A DNA stretch of 64,000 nucleotides from assembly GCA_007692585.1 (NCBI GenBank), contig REBU01000041.1:1-64000 (forward strand). Direction: 5' to 3'. This document shows, piece by piece, positions 39,503 through 49,331 of this stretch. This stretch comes from Paracoccaceae bacterium. Its GTDB lineage: Bacteria > Pseudomonadota > Alphaproteobacteria > Rhodobacterales > Rhodobacteraceae. The notes below the pieces were generated by a model that saw nothing but the letters and a program-made list of their open reading frames with translations, made no database searches and was not told the DNA's origin. The position numbers were made by a program, and so were the translations under genes. The first letter of the stretch is position 1, and each line of letters begins with the position of its first letter.

Positions 39503-40489
39503 ATGATCGCCTTCATCCTGCGCCGCCTGCTGCAATCGGTCATGGTCATGCTGACTGTGGCGCTGGTCGCTTTCGCGCTGTTTCGCTTCGTGGGCGATCC
39601 GGTCGCGTCGATGGTCGGGCAGGAAACCACGCTGGCCGAACGCGCCGAAATCCGCGAGGCGCTGGGCCTGAATGATCCGTTCCCGGTGCAATTCGTCAAG
39701 TTCATCGCCCGCGCAGTGCAGGGGGATTTCGGCATTTCCTACCGGCTGCAACAGCCGGTGATGGAGCTGATCCTGTCACGCTTGCCGGCCACGCTGGAAC
39801 TGGCGCTGGTGTCTGGCGTGCTGGCCTTTGCCTTTGGCGTGGGGTTCGGGGTCTATACTGCGCTCAGGCGGGGAAATTGGCTCTCGGGCACGATCATGAC
39901 CGTCTCGCTGATCGGCGTGTCGTTGCCGACCTTCCTGATCGGGGTGCTTTTGATCTGGGTTTTCGCGGTCGAGCTGCAATGGCTGCCCAGTTTCGGGCGC
40001 GGCGAGGTGGTGCAGGTCGGCAATTGGTGGCGCACGGGGCTACTGACCGAAAGCGGGCGTGCCTCGCTCATTTTGCCTGCGATCACGCTGGGCCTATATC
40101 AGATGACGCTGATCATGCGACTGGTGCGCGCCGAGATGCTGGAAGTGCTGCGTACCGATTACATCAAATTCGCCCGCGCGCGGGGTCTGTCGAACCGCGC
40201 TGTGCATTTCGGCCATGCGCTGAAAAACACGTTGGTTCCGGTCATCACCATCACCGGGCTGCAGATGGGCAGCATCATCGCGTTTTCGATCATCACGGAA
40301 ACCGTGTTCCAATGGCCGGGCGTCGGCGCGCTGTTCATCAATTCCGTGCGTTTTGTCGATGTGCCGGTGATGGCGGCCTATCTGATGCTGATCGCGCTCG
40401 TCTTCGTGGTCATCAATCTGATCGTGGACCTGCTTTATTATGCGGTGGATCCGCGCCTGCGCGTCGACCGCGCCAATGCCCGCAGCTGA
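39503..40489 (+). CDS. Dpp-type ABC transporter permease
   Basis: MIAFILRRLLQSVMVMLTVALVAFALFRFVGDPV...YIKFARARGLSNRAVHFGHALKNTLVPVIT. Confidence 0.95.
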   Translation: MIAFILRRLLQSVMVMLTVALVAFALFRFVGDPVASMVGQETTLAERAEIREALGLNDPFPVQFVKFIARAVQGDFGISYRLQQPVMELILSRLPATLELALVSGVLAFAFGVGFGVYTALRRGNWLSGTIMTVSLIGVSLPTFLIGVLLIWVFAVELQWLPSFGRGEVVQVGNWWRTGLLTESGRASLILPAITLGLYQMTLIMRLVRAEMLEVLRTDYIKFARARGLSNRAVHFGHALKNTLVPVITITGLQMGSIIAFSIITETVFQWPGVGALFINSVRFVDVPVMAAYLMLIALVFVVINLIVDLLYYAVDPRLRVDRANARS

Positions 40490-40500
40490 GGGGGGCTGAC

Positions 40501-41442
40501 ATGACCGATTTCACACCCGAAGACCGCCCCAATGCCTTCGCCCGCGCCTGGGACAGCGACATCGCCTGGTCCTTCCGCCATTCGCCGCTGGCGATTGTCG
40601 CGGCCGCTGTGTCGCTGCTGATCATCGCGGCCGCGATCTTCGCGCCCTGGCTTGCGCCGCATGACCCGTTCAACCCGGCCTCGCTGAACCTGATGGACGG
40701 CTTCACGCCACCGATGCAGCCCAACCAGTTTACCGGCAATGTCTATTGGCTGGGCACGGATAATCAGGGCCGCGATGTGTTCTCGACCATCCTTTACGGG
40801 GCGCGGATTTCGCTTTTCGTGGGGTTCATGGCGGTGCTGTTTGCGATGGTGCTGGGGATCACGCTGGGGCTGATCGCAGGCTATCGCGGCGGCTGGATCG
40901 ACAGCTTGCTGATGCGCATCGCGGATGTGCAGCTGACCTTCCCGGCGATCCTGCTGGCGCTTCTGATCTTCGGCGTGGCGCGCGGCTTCATCCCGCCCTC
41001 GATGCGCGACGCGATGGCGATCTGGGTGCTGATCGTGGCCATTGGCCTGTCGGAATGGGTGAATTATGCGCGGGTCGTGCGCGGCGCGGCGATGGTCGAG
41101 AAGAGCAAGGAATATGTGCAGGCCGCCCGCGTCATCGGCGTGCATCCCGCGCGGATCCTGATCCGCCATATCCTGCCCAATGTCATGGGGCCGGTGCTGG
41201 TCATCGCCACGATCGGCCTTGCGCTCGCGATCATCGCCGAGGCGACGCTGTCCTTCCTGGGCGTCGGCGTGCCGTCCACGCAACCCTCGCTTGGCACGCT
41301 GATCCGCATCGGGCAGGGGTTCCTGTTTTCGGGCGAATGGTGGATATTGCTGTTCCCCTCGCTGACGCTGCTGGCGCTTGCGCTGTCGGTCAATCTGCTC
41401 GGCGACTGGCTGCGCGACGCCCTGAACCCGAGGCTCCGCTGA
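40501..41442 (+). CDS. Dpp-type ABC transporter permease
   Basis: WLGTDNQGRDVFSTILYGARISLFVGF; YVQAARVIGVHPARILIRHILPNVMGPV. Confidence 0.95.
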   Translation: MTDFTPEDRPNAFARAWDSDIAWSFRHSPLAIVAAAVSLLIIAAAIFAPWLAPHDPFNPASLNLMDGFTPPMQPNQFTGNVYWLGTDNQGRDVFSTILYGARISLFVGFMAVLFAMVLGITLGLIAGYRGGWIDSLLMRIADVQLTFPAILLALLIFGVARGFIPPSMRDAMAIWVLIVAIGLSEWVNYARVVRGAAMVEKSKEYVQAARVIGVHPARILIRHILPNVMGPVLVIATIGLALAIIAEATLSFLGVGVPSTQPSLGTLIRIGQGFLFSGEWWILLFPSLTLLALALSVNLLGDWLRDALNPRLR

Positions 41443-42425
41443 TGACCCCGCTTCTGTCTGTCCGCGATCTGATCGTTGAATTTCCCACCCGGCGCGGCAC
41501 GCTGCGCGCGCTCGACCGGGTGTCGTTTGACATTGCCGAGGGCGAAGTGCTGGGCATGGTCGGCGAATCCGGGGCGGGAAAATCGCTGACCGGGGCCGCG
41601 ATCATCGGGCTGCTGGAGCCGCCGGGTCGTATCGCAGGTGGCGAGATCTGGCTGCGCGGCGCGCGCATCGACAATCTGCCGCGCGAGAAGATGCGCCGTA
41701 TCCGGGGCCGGCGGATCGGGATGGTGTTTCAGGATCCGCTGACCAGCCTCAACCCGCTTTATACGGTTGCGCAACAATTGATTGAGACGATCCGCACGCA
41801 TATGGATGTGTCCGAGCGCGAAGCGCGCGCGCGCGCCGTGGGGCTTCTGGACCGCGTGGGCATCCCGGCGGCGGCGCGGAGGATCGATGATTACCCGCAT
41901 CACTTCTCGGGGGGCATGCGCCAGCGCGTCGTGATCGCGCTCGCCCTCGCCGCCGAGCCGGAACTGGTGATCGCGGATGAGCCGACCACCGCGCTTGATG
42001 TGTCGGTGCAGGCGCAGATCATTGATGTGCTGAAGGAAATCTGCGCCGAGCGCGGCGCGTCGGTGATGCTGATCACGCATGACATGGGCGTGATTGCTGA
42101 AACTGCCGACCGGGTGGCGGTGCTTTATGCCGGGCGGCTGGCCGAAATCGGGCCGGTGCGCGACGTCATTCAGGCCGCCGAGCATCCCTATACGGCGGGG
42201 CTGATGGGCTCTATCCCGACACTGACGCAAGAGGCTGCGCGGCTGACGCAGATCCCCGGTTCCATGCCCCGGCTGAACGCCATCCCGCAAGGCTGCGCCT
42301 TCAACCCGCGCTGCCCGCGCGTGTTCGATCAATGCCGCACCGCGCGCCCGGAACTGGTGGCGCGGGCAGGCGCGCGGCAGGTTGCCTGCTGGCTCTATGA
42401 GAAGGAGGCACAGAATGTCGGGTGA
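41442..42425 (+). CDS. Dpp-type ABC transporter ATP-binding protein
   Basis: GESGAGKSLTGAAIIGL, HHFSGGMRQRVVIALALA, VIADEPTTALDVSVQAQI. Confidence 0.95.
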   Translation: MTPLLSVRDLIVEFPTRRGTLRALDRVSFDIAEGEVLGMVGESGAGKSLTGAAIIGLLEPPGRIAGGEIWLRGARIDNLPREKMRRIRGRRIGMVFQDPLTSLNPLYTVAQQLIETIRTHMDVSEREARARAVGLLDRVGIPAAARRIDDYPHHFSGGMRQRVVIALALAAEPELVIADEPTTALDVSVQAQIIDVLKEICAERGASVMLITHDMGVIAETADRVAVLYAGRLAEIGPVRDVIQAAEHPYTAGLMGSIPTLTQEAARLTQIPGSMPRLNAIPQGCAFNPRCPRVFDQCRTARPELVARAGARQVACWLYEKEAQNVG

Positions 42426-43419
42426 TGTCCTGCTGCGGGTCGAGGGTCTGACGCGGCGTTTCGATATCTCCAAACCCTGGTTGAACCGCGTGGTCGAGCG
42501 GGCGCAGAAGCAATATCTGACCGCCAATGCTGATGTCAGTTTCGAGATCCGGCGTGGCGAGACCTTCGCGCTCGTAGGCGAGTCGGGGTCGGGCAAATCG
42601 ACCATCGCCAAGATGATCGTAGGACTGCTGGAGCCTTCGGCGGGCAGGATCCATTTTGATGGGCATGAGATGGATTTCGCCTCGGGGGCGGAAATGCGCA
42701 AGCTGCGGCGGCGGTTTCAGATGATTTTCCAAGACCCGTTCGCCAGCCTGAACCCGCGCTGGCGCGTGGGCGATATCATCGCCGAGCCGATCCATACCTT
42801 CGGGCTGCTGAAGGGTGCGGAGGTCACACGCGAGGTCGGCCGACTGCTGGACCTTGTGGGCTTGTCGAGCGCGGATGCCGGGAAATTCCCGCATGAGTTT
42901 TCGGGCGGTCAGCGCCAGCGCATCGCGATTGCCCGCGCGCTGTCGTCGAAGCCGGAATTCATCGTCTGCGACGAGCCGACTTCGGCGCTGGATGTGTCGG
43001 TTCAGGCGCAGATCCTGAACCTGATGCGCGATCTGCAGGACGAATTTGGCCTGACCTATCTGCTGATCAGCCATGATCTGAGCGTGGTGCGGCATATGTC
43101 GAACCGGATCGGGGTGCTCTATCTGGGCCGTCTGGTCGAGGTCGCGGAGGCCCGCGCGCTGTTTACTGATCCGCAGCATCCCTACACGCGGATGCTTCTG
43201 GATGCGGTGCCGGATCTGGCGCTGTCAGGGCGACGGCGCAGGCCCGTCACGGGCGAGATCCCGAACCCCATCGACCCCCCGCCGGGCTGCGCCTTTCATC
43301 CGCGCTGCCCGTTGGTCATGGATGTCTGCCGCCAAACGCTGCCGCAACCGCGTGCCACCGCATCAGGCCATGCGTCCTGTCATGCTGTGGCTGCGCAGGA
43401 TGCGCTATCAGTGGATTGA
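42415..43419 (+). CDS. Dpp-type ABC transporter ATP-binding protein
   Basis: GESGSGKSTIAKMIVGLLEPSAG, HEFSGGQRQRIAIARALS. Confidence 0.95.
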   Translation: MSGDVLLRVEGLTRRFDISKPWLNRVVERAQKQYLTANADVSFEIRRGETFALVGESGSGKSTIAKMIVGLLEPSAGRIHFDGHEMDFASGAEMRKLRRRFQMIFQDPFASLNPRWRVGDIIAEPIHTFGLLKGAEVTREVGRLLDLVGLSSADAGKFPHEFSGGQRQRIAIARALSSKPEFIVCDEPTSALDVSVQAQILNLMRDLQDEFGLTYLLISHDLSVVRHMSNRIGVLYLGRLVEVAEARALFTDPQHPYTRMLLDAVPDLALSGRRRRPVTGEIPNPIDPPPGCAFHPRCPLVMDVCRQTLPQPRATASGHASCHAVAAQDALSVD

Positions 43420-43586
43420 CGCCGCCGCTGTCTGTCGGCTTGTCGGCAGGGGGTATCATAACGACACTTGGCGCGCGCTCTTCTATCGGCGCGCGCGCAA
43501 TGTCTGATCACAGTCAGGTATTTGCCCAAATGCGCAGGTAGCGCGACCCTCGCGCTGCGAAGGTCTTGTTGCCTGCGCGCTCGGTG

Positions 43587-43898
43587 TCAGGAGCAGGCGC
43601 GTTCGGCAGCGGCCCCGAATTCGCGGTAGCGCGTCCAGAAAGCGTTGTCGCGGTCGCTGCGCGACATGCGCACGTCCTGCGCCAGTTGTGGATCACGGAA
43701 GAAGCTGGCCGCGCGGCGCTGTTCGGCGCGGGTCAGGGTCTGGCGGGCCACATTGTCAATGCAACGGCACATCGAGCGCGTCGCTTGTGCGCGATCCGAG
43801 CGCAGGCAAGCTGTCTCGATCGGGCCTGCGCTGACCATGCTGGGGAAAATCGGTGCCATCAGGATGGCAAGGCTTGCGGCCAGGAAAACTTGTCTCAT
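43587..43898 (-). CDS. Small exported conserved protein
   Basis: Signal peptide MRQVFLAASLAILMAPIFPSMVSAGPIETACLRSDRAQATRSMCRCIDNVA; resembles a short family I recall from Rhodobacteraceae. Confidence 0.7.
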   Translation of the reverse strand: MRQVFLAASLAILMAPIFPSMVSAGPIETACLRSDRAQATRSMCRCIDNVARQTLTRAEQRRAASFFRDPQLAQDVRMSRSDRDNAFWTRYREFGAAAERACS

Positions 43899-44175
43899 CG
43901 GTCCCTCATCAACTTGTGTCTGTCGCGCCAGTGTCGGTTCTTGTGACCGTTCCATTTGGATAATCGCGCGCACTGCCTCTGGTCTCAGTCCGCAGACTAT
44001 ACCAGACATCCTTTCCAAATCGCTAACAATTTCCCGGGCTTGAGGCGTATTGTCTCAGGCGTTATCGCAGCTGCATCATATGTTGAGGATCTGGGCGCTG
44101 TGGCTACCAGACTTGGGCCGGGCGGCGACGGTGATCGGGCGGCAATCGGCGGATCTCCGCGCAGGAGAGGCGCGC

Positions 44176-44853
44176 TCAGCGCGCCACTTCGACAGTGGCG
44201 ACGAAGGCCGAGGACAGAATCGCAAAGCGTCCCGGCAGTTCGGTCTCTGGCGCGAAGCCGGGCAGGGCGCAGTTGAAACGCGCCGTGAAGCGGCTGGCCT
44301 GCAGGTCGATGTCCAGTCCGACAGCCTGAAAATCCAGCTCTGTCCGGCTGATCTGGAATTGCGCCTTGTAGACTGCATGTTTGGCGCAAAGGATCAGTTG
44401 GGCGAAATTGCCGCGCTGGGTGGGGCCGAGCCGGGCCAGCCAGTTCATTTCAGGCATTGTGCAGACGACGGGCCAGAGGCTGGGTTCCAGCGCAGTGGCG
44501 GGTTCCAGATCAATGCCGAGCGCGGCGATTTCGGGCGCGTCAGTGACCACAGCCAGACATGCGGTGTCCGTGTGGGTGATCGAGCCGGTCAAACCCGCGG
44601 GCCAGACCGGTGCCAGATCGATGCCCTGCAGCACTGGGCGTGGGATGAGGCCGAGCTGGGCCATCGCTTCGCGCGCGGCCTGCCGACCTGCGCCGAATGC
44701 CCGCGCGCGCGCGGTCGAGACCTGCTCGATGGCAAGCACTTCATCGCCCATCAGGCGCGGCATGGGCGCGCGCGGATCACCAGAGCCCATGGCAACAGTT
44801 TCGGGCAACAGATGGCGAAGAAATTCGGGGAAGGCGAATTTTTGCTGGATCAT
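44176..44853 (-). CDS. 4'-phosphopantetheinyl transferase (EntD-like)
   Basis: GSITHTDTACLAVVTDAPEIAALGIDLEPA, LILCAKHAVYKAQF; overlaps the NRPS stop by 4 bp. Confidence 0.93.
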   Translation of the reverse strand: MIQQKFAFPEFLRHLLPETVAMGSGDPRAPMPRLMGDEVLAIEQVSTARARAFGAGRQAAREAMAQLGLIPRPVLQGIDLAPVWPAGLTGSITHTDTACLAVVTDAPEIAALGIDLEPATALEPSLWPVVCTMPEMNWLARLGPTQRGNFAQLILCAKHAVYKAQFQISRTELDFQAVGLDIDLQASRFTARFNCALPGFAPETELPGRFAILSSAFVATVEVAR

Positions 44854-47800
44854 GTGCGGGCTGTCCTTTCCTGGCGCATGGCGCGTCGGCGTGCCATGGC
44901 GGTAGTGCGCTCGCTGGCGGTGAGGGCGGGTTGAGTGGGCGGTGGTGCGGTGGTGGTCTGAGCTGATCTTGCGGCGCTGTCCCCTGCGCGGTCGAGATGA
45001 TGCGCCAGATCCCCCAGGACCGGAAAGCGGAACAGATCGGTGATTGAGAGGCCCGGCAGGTTCAGCCGGTCGCGAAACGCGCGATGGGCCTGCACCGCCA
45101 GAAGCGAATGGCCGCCAAGATCGAAGAAATTGTCTGACGGGCTGACCTGCGCCAGCCCAAGCACGTCGCACCATACCTGCGAAAGCACGGCCAGCGTCCC
45201 GTCGCTGCGCGCGCGCATCTGCGGCGCGCTGGCCTGTGCGACGGGCTGGATCGGCGCGGGCAGCGCCGCGCGGTCGATCTTCTTGTTGGGGGTGAGCGGA
45301 AACTCTGCCAGCGGCACCAGCGCTGCGGGCCGCATATGCGCGGGCAAGACCTGTGCCAGCGCTGCGCGCAGATCCGTTCCAGGGGTGCCTGTATAGTAGC
45401 CCACCAGCCGCTGGTCGCCTTCGCGATCTTCGCGCGCGGTGACCACGGCCTGGGTGATCCCCGGTTGCGCGGCAAGCGCGGCCTCGATTTCGCCCAGTTC
45501 GATCCTGTGGCCCCGGATCTTGACCTGATGATCGATCCGGCCCAGGAAGCCGAGGCCCCCGCCCGCGCGTCGCCGCACCAGATCGCCTGTGCGATAGAGT
45601 CGCCCCGGCCCGAACGGGTTGGCGATGAAGCGCCGGGCGGTCAGTGCGGGCTGGCGCCAATAGCCGCGCGTCACCCCGTCGCCGCCGATGAGCAATTCCC
45701 CCGTCCCCCCCGGCGGCACTTCCGCGCCCTGCGCGTCGACGACATGGAGCGTGGTATTGGCAATCGGAAGGCCAAGCTCTGCGACCCCGCTGCCGCCGCG
45801 CGTCAGCCCGGTGGTGGACCAGATCGTCGTTTCGGTCGGCCCGTACATGTTTTGCACCGGCTGGCCTGTCAGGCCCGCGATATCCTGTGCAAGTGCGCCG
45901 GGCAGGGCTTCGCCGCCGATCATCACATGGGGCACCTTGGCGAGAGCTGCACGGGCGGCGTCATTCAGGCACAGCATCCGTGCCATGGACGGCGTGCATT
46001 GCAGATGCGTGACCTTGTGGCGCCGGATTTGCGCGGCAATCGAATAGTCATCGGCCGCCACTTCCGCGCCCGCATTCGTGCGGCGCACCACTTCGGCCAG
46101 CGGATAGAGGGCTTCCAGCACCTGATCGGCTGCGATGCCGTAATCGATCAGGCAGCCCACCTCGCCCACCCCGATGGATTTGAGCTGCTCGACCCGCGCC
46201 AGACAGTCTTCGACCGTGCCAAACAGGCCCGACTCCTCGAAATAGCGGTGGAACGCATGCTCAAGGATGCCGTCCACTTCGTCCTGCGAGAGCGACGCAA
46301 GGTCAATATCCATGGGCTTTGTCGCGCCTGCAGGGCGTTTGAAGGCCGGAAAGGCCCAGGCATATTGCTGGACCAGCCCGGCGGCGGCCAGCAGATAGGA
46401 TTTCATCGGGCCTTGCGCGACCTGCCGGGCATGCTCGCGGTCGCGCGCGGCGAAGGTATGCAGCATCAGCGTGACCGTGAAATCCTGCGGATCATGGCCC
46501 GCCTCGCGCAGGGCAGCGTGGTAAAGGGTGATCTTCTCGGCCACTTCGGGGATCGACTGTCCGAGCAGATGGGTCAGCACATTGGCCCCGATCCGGCCTG
46601 CATCGCGCCATGTCTCGGGATTGCCCGCCACAGTCAGCCAGAGCGGCAAGTCCTTCGAGACTGGGCGCGGCAGGGTCTGGACCGGCACCATACCGTCGCC
46701 CTTGTCGAATTCCACCGGCTCGCCCCGCCACAGGCGGCGCAGCGTATCGATCATGTCGAACATGGCGCGGCGATTATGCGGCGGGCGGTTTTCAGGGCGG
46801 ATCACGAAATCGACCGGGTGCCATCCCGAGGCGATCCCCAGCCCTGTCCGCCCATTGGTCAGATTGTCGATCACCGCCCAGTCTTCGGCGATGCGGATCG
46901 GGTGATGCAGGGGGGCCACGCAGGAGCCTGCGCGCACGGCCAGGTTTTTCGTGACCGCAGCGACGGCCGCGCCGGTCACGGCCGGGTTGGGGAATGGCCC
47001 GCCAAAGGCGTGGAAATGGCGCTCGGGGGTCCAGATGGCGCAGAAGCCGTGGGTGTCGGCGAATTTCGCCCCCTCCAGCAGCAGGCGGTATTTCTGCGGG
47101 CCGGGGCCGTCATCATTGCCCCAATACATCAGGCTGAAGTCCATCTTCCTGTCAGAGACAGGGACCGGGCCGTGCGCGACCATGGCGCGATCTGCGTCGC
47201 CTTGCAGCACGACCTTGAAGCCGCGCGCCAGCGTCCAGAACAGCTCCAGCACCGAGATGTCGAAACTCAGCGAGGTCAGCGCCAGCCACACACCCGGCGT
47301 GTCATGGGCGATGCGCTCGTCCATTCCGGCGAAGAAATTCGCGACATTGCCATGTTCGACCATCACCCCCTTGGGCCGCCCGGTCGAGCCGGAGGTGTAG
47401 ATCAGATAGGCCAGATGGTCGGCGGTCACATCTGTTTGCGGGTTGGTGTCCGGGGCCTGATCCAGCCGCGCATCAGTGTCGAGCAGCACGATGTCGCCCT
47501 GATGGGCCGGCAGGCTGTCGCGCAGGGCGCGTTCACTGACGATCACGCTTGCGCCCGAATCGCTGAGGAAATGCGCCAGCCGGTCGCTTGGATAGTCCGG
47601 GTCCATCGGCACATAGGCCCCGCCCGCCTTCAGGATGCCGAGCGCGCCCACCACCAGTCCGGGGCCGCGCCGCGCACAGAGCGCCACCGGCATGTCCGGC
47701 CCGACGCCCATGCTGATCAGCACATGCGCAAGCTGGTTCGCGCGGGCGTTCAGCGCGGCGTAGCTCAGCTCCTCGGCCTCGAAACTCAGCGCGATGGCGT

Positions 47801-49328
47801 CGGGTGTGCGCGCCACCTGCGCTTCAAAAGCGTGGTGGATGCAGTCGCGCGCATAGGCGCGGGTGGTGTCAAGCGGTGCCGGATCGTCACGTCCCAGCGC
47901 CACGCGCATCAGGGCGGCGAAGTCCTGCGCGTCGGCTGGCGGGAAGCTGTCGGGGTCGTGATGCAGCAGATCCGTGTCGAGATCGAAGACCAACGAGGCG
48001 CGCACCTGCGCCCCATCGGCACAGATCGCCACAGGCGGCGCGTTGATCGGCCCCAGACCCGGGTCGCGCGCTGCCAGATCCAGAGCAAATCCCGGTGCGC
48101 GCGCCGCCCGCGCCAGCTGGCGTTCCAGCGCCTGTGTCGCATTGGGTGCGTCGAGATCGATGCGCAGCGGCACCCAGCCCGACAGGATCGCAGGGGCTGC
48201 AGCCATCGCAGGGGTGACATAGCGCAGATCGAAACGGCGCAGGCCCGTGCGCGTGGCGAGCGCATGGGCAAAGCCCAGGATACGGGCGGCGGGGCTGTCG
48301 CCTGCCGTGTCCAGCGCCAGCGTTGCGCGGGGCTGGCCGAAATGCCAGGGCGCAGGCTCCATCGCGCGCAGCGCGGCGCGCATTGCGGCTTCGGCCGGAA
48401 CGACGCGCGCGAGCGCCGCGCCGAGGGCCGGATCAGGTCGGGGCAGGCGCGCGCCGCGCTCAACCAGCGTATCGGGGGCAATCGGCAGACCCTGCTGGCA
48501 CAAAAGCCCCGTGCAGATCAGCGCGCCTGTGCCACAGGCCAGCGTGATGCTGTCAGCATCGACTGCGAGCACGTCGCCCGGCACGCCCTGCGCGTCGCTG
48601 ACGCTGGCCGTGCTGACACAGACAATGCGCGGGCCAAGCGGCAGTTTGGCCGTCGTCAGCGGGTTCCAGTAGGGGCCATGATCGAGCGCGCGCACCTGCC
48701 GCGCGAGGGTCTCGGCGGGCTGCGTGAAGTCGAGAAACCCCGCATCTGCAGGCCGGTCATCGCGCAGGCACTGGGTCCGCTGGTCCAGATCCTGTGCCTG
48801 CCCGTTCGCGTTGAGCGCCATCGCGGTGATGACCTCGGCGAAGCTCTCGCAGGCGGCGGCGAAGCATTTCGCGTTCAGCGTCAGCGCGGTGTCATCCGGG
48901 GCGATGTCAAACGCGCGGCGCACCAGCACCGGGCCTTCATCAATGCCCTCGGTAATCCGATGCCAGCAGATTCCGTGCTGTGTTTCGCCCGCGATCAAGG
49001 CCCAGACCGGCGCGTTCAGCCCGGCATAGCGCGGCAAGGGGCCGTCGTGGAAATTCACCGCACCGCGCCGGGGCAAGGCCAGAAGCTCCATGTCCAGTCG
49101 GTCGAGCCCGGCGATGTTCAACAGCCAGTCGAGGCTCTGTGCTGACAGGTGTGTTGCCAGATCCGTGCCGGGCTGCAGGATGCGCAGCCCTGCGTTCTGC
49201 GCCCAGCTGGCCACATGCGGGTTGCGGGTCGCCACGGCCCGAATCGTGTGCCCTGCCTGCAAGAGTTGCGCGCCACATTCGGCGAGCAAGGCTTCGTCGC
49301 CGATCAGGACTGTGGACATCGGCTGCAT
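44850..49328 (-). CDS. NRPS: formyltransferase-like domain, degenerate linker, A domain interrupted by an FMN-dependent luciferase-like monooxygenase, T domain
   Basis: FT motif GAVNFHDGPLPRYAGLNAPVWALI; A3 YTSGSTGRPKGVMVEH; A4 SLSFDISVLELF; LLM domain MDFSLMYWGNDDGPG...IASGWHPVDFVIRPENRPPHN; A5 QNMYGPTETTIW; A7 YRTGDLV; A8 GRIDHQVKIRGHRIELGEIE; PCP DNFFDLGGHSLLAVQAHRAF. Confidence 0.95.
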   Translation of the reverse strand: MQPMSTVLIGDEALLAECGAQLLQAGHTIRAVATRNPHVASWAQNAGLRILQPGTDLATHLSAQSLDWLLNIAGLDRLDMELLALPRRGAVNFHDGPLPRYAGLNAPVWALIAGETQHGICWHRITEGIDEGPVLVRRAFDIAPDDTALTLNAKCFAAACESFAEVITAMALNANGQAQDLDQRTQCLRDDRPADAGFLDFTQPAETLARQVRALDHGPYWNPLTTAKLPLGPRIVCVSTASVSDAQGVPGDVLAVDADSITLACGTGALICTGLLCQQGLPIAPDTLVERGARLPRPDPALGAALARVVPAEAAMRAALRAMEPAPWHFGQPRATLALDTAGDSPAARILGFAHALATRTGLRRFDLRYVTPAMAAAPAILSGWVPLRIDLDAPNATQALERQLARAARAPGFALDLAARDPGLGPINAPPVAICADGAQVRASLVFDLDTDLLHHDPDSFPPADAQDFAALMRVALGRDDPAPLDTTRAYARDCIHHAFEAQVARTPDAIALSFEAEELSYAALNARANQLAHVLISMGVGPDMPVALCARRGPGLVVGALGILKAGGAYVPMDPDYPSDRLAHFLSDSGASVIVSERALRDSLPAHQGDIVLLDTDARLDQAPDTNPQTDVTADHLAYLIYTSGSTGRPKGVMVEHGNVANFFAGMDERIAHDTPGVWLALTSLSFDISVLELFWTLARGFKVVLQGDADRAMVAHGPVPVSDRKMDFSLMYWGNDDGPGPQKYRLLLEGAKFADTHGFCAIWTPERHFHAFGGPFPNPAVTGAAVAAVTKNLAVRAGSCVAPLHHPIRIAEDWAVIDNLTNGRTGLGIASGWHPVDFVIRPENRPPHNRRAMFDMIDTLRRLWRGEPVEFDKGDGMVPVQTLPRPVSKDLPLWLTVAGNPETWRDAGRIGANVLTHLLGQSIPEVAEKITLYHAALREAGHDPQDFTVTLMLHTFAARDREHARQVAQGPMKSYLLAAAGLVQQYAWAFPAFKRPAGATKPMDIDLASLSQDEVDGILEHAFHRYFEESGLFGTVEDCLARVEQLKSIGVGEVGCLIDYGIAADQVLEALYPLAEVVRRTNAGAEVAADDYSIAAQIRRHKVTHLQCTPSMARMLCLNDAARAALAKVPHVMIGGEALPGALAQDIAGLTGQPVQNMYGPTETTIWSTTGLTRGGSGVAELGLPIANTTLHVVDAQGAEVPPGGTGELLIGGDGVTRGYWRQPALTARRFIANPFGPGRLYRTGDLVRRRAGGGLGFLGRIDHQVKIRGHRIELGEIEAALAAQPGITQAVVTAREDREGDQRLVGYYTGTPGTDLRAALAQVLPAHMRPAALVPLAEFPLTPNKKIDRAALPAPIQPVAQASAPQMRARSDGTLAVLSQVWCDVLGLAQVSPSDNFFDLGGHSLLAVQAHRAFRDRLNLPGLSITDLFRFPVLGDLAHHLDRAGDSAARSAQTTTAPPPTQPALTASERTTAMARRRAMRQERTART
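46080..47150 (-). other. Luciferase-like (MupA/Atu3671-type) monooxygenase domain inserted between A4 and A5 of the adenylation domain (approximate borders)
   Basis: Translated segment from MDFSLMYWGNDD to ...GIAADQVLEALYPLAEVV interrupts A-domain core motifs. Confidence 0.85.
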
Positions 49329-49331
49329 GTC

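Noticed and set aside
45336-49145. 1269-aa plus-strand ORF antisense to the NRPS
   Set aside because: Long antisense frame expected from high-GC codon bias opposite a strongly supported NRPS; no domain motifs.
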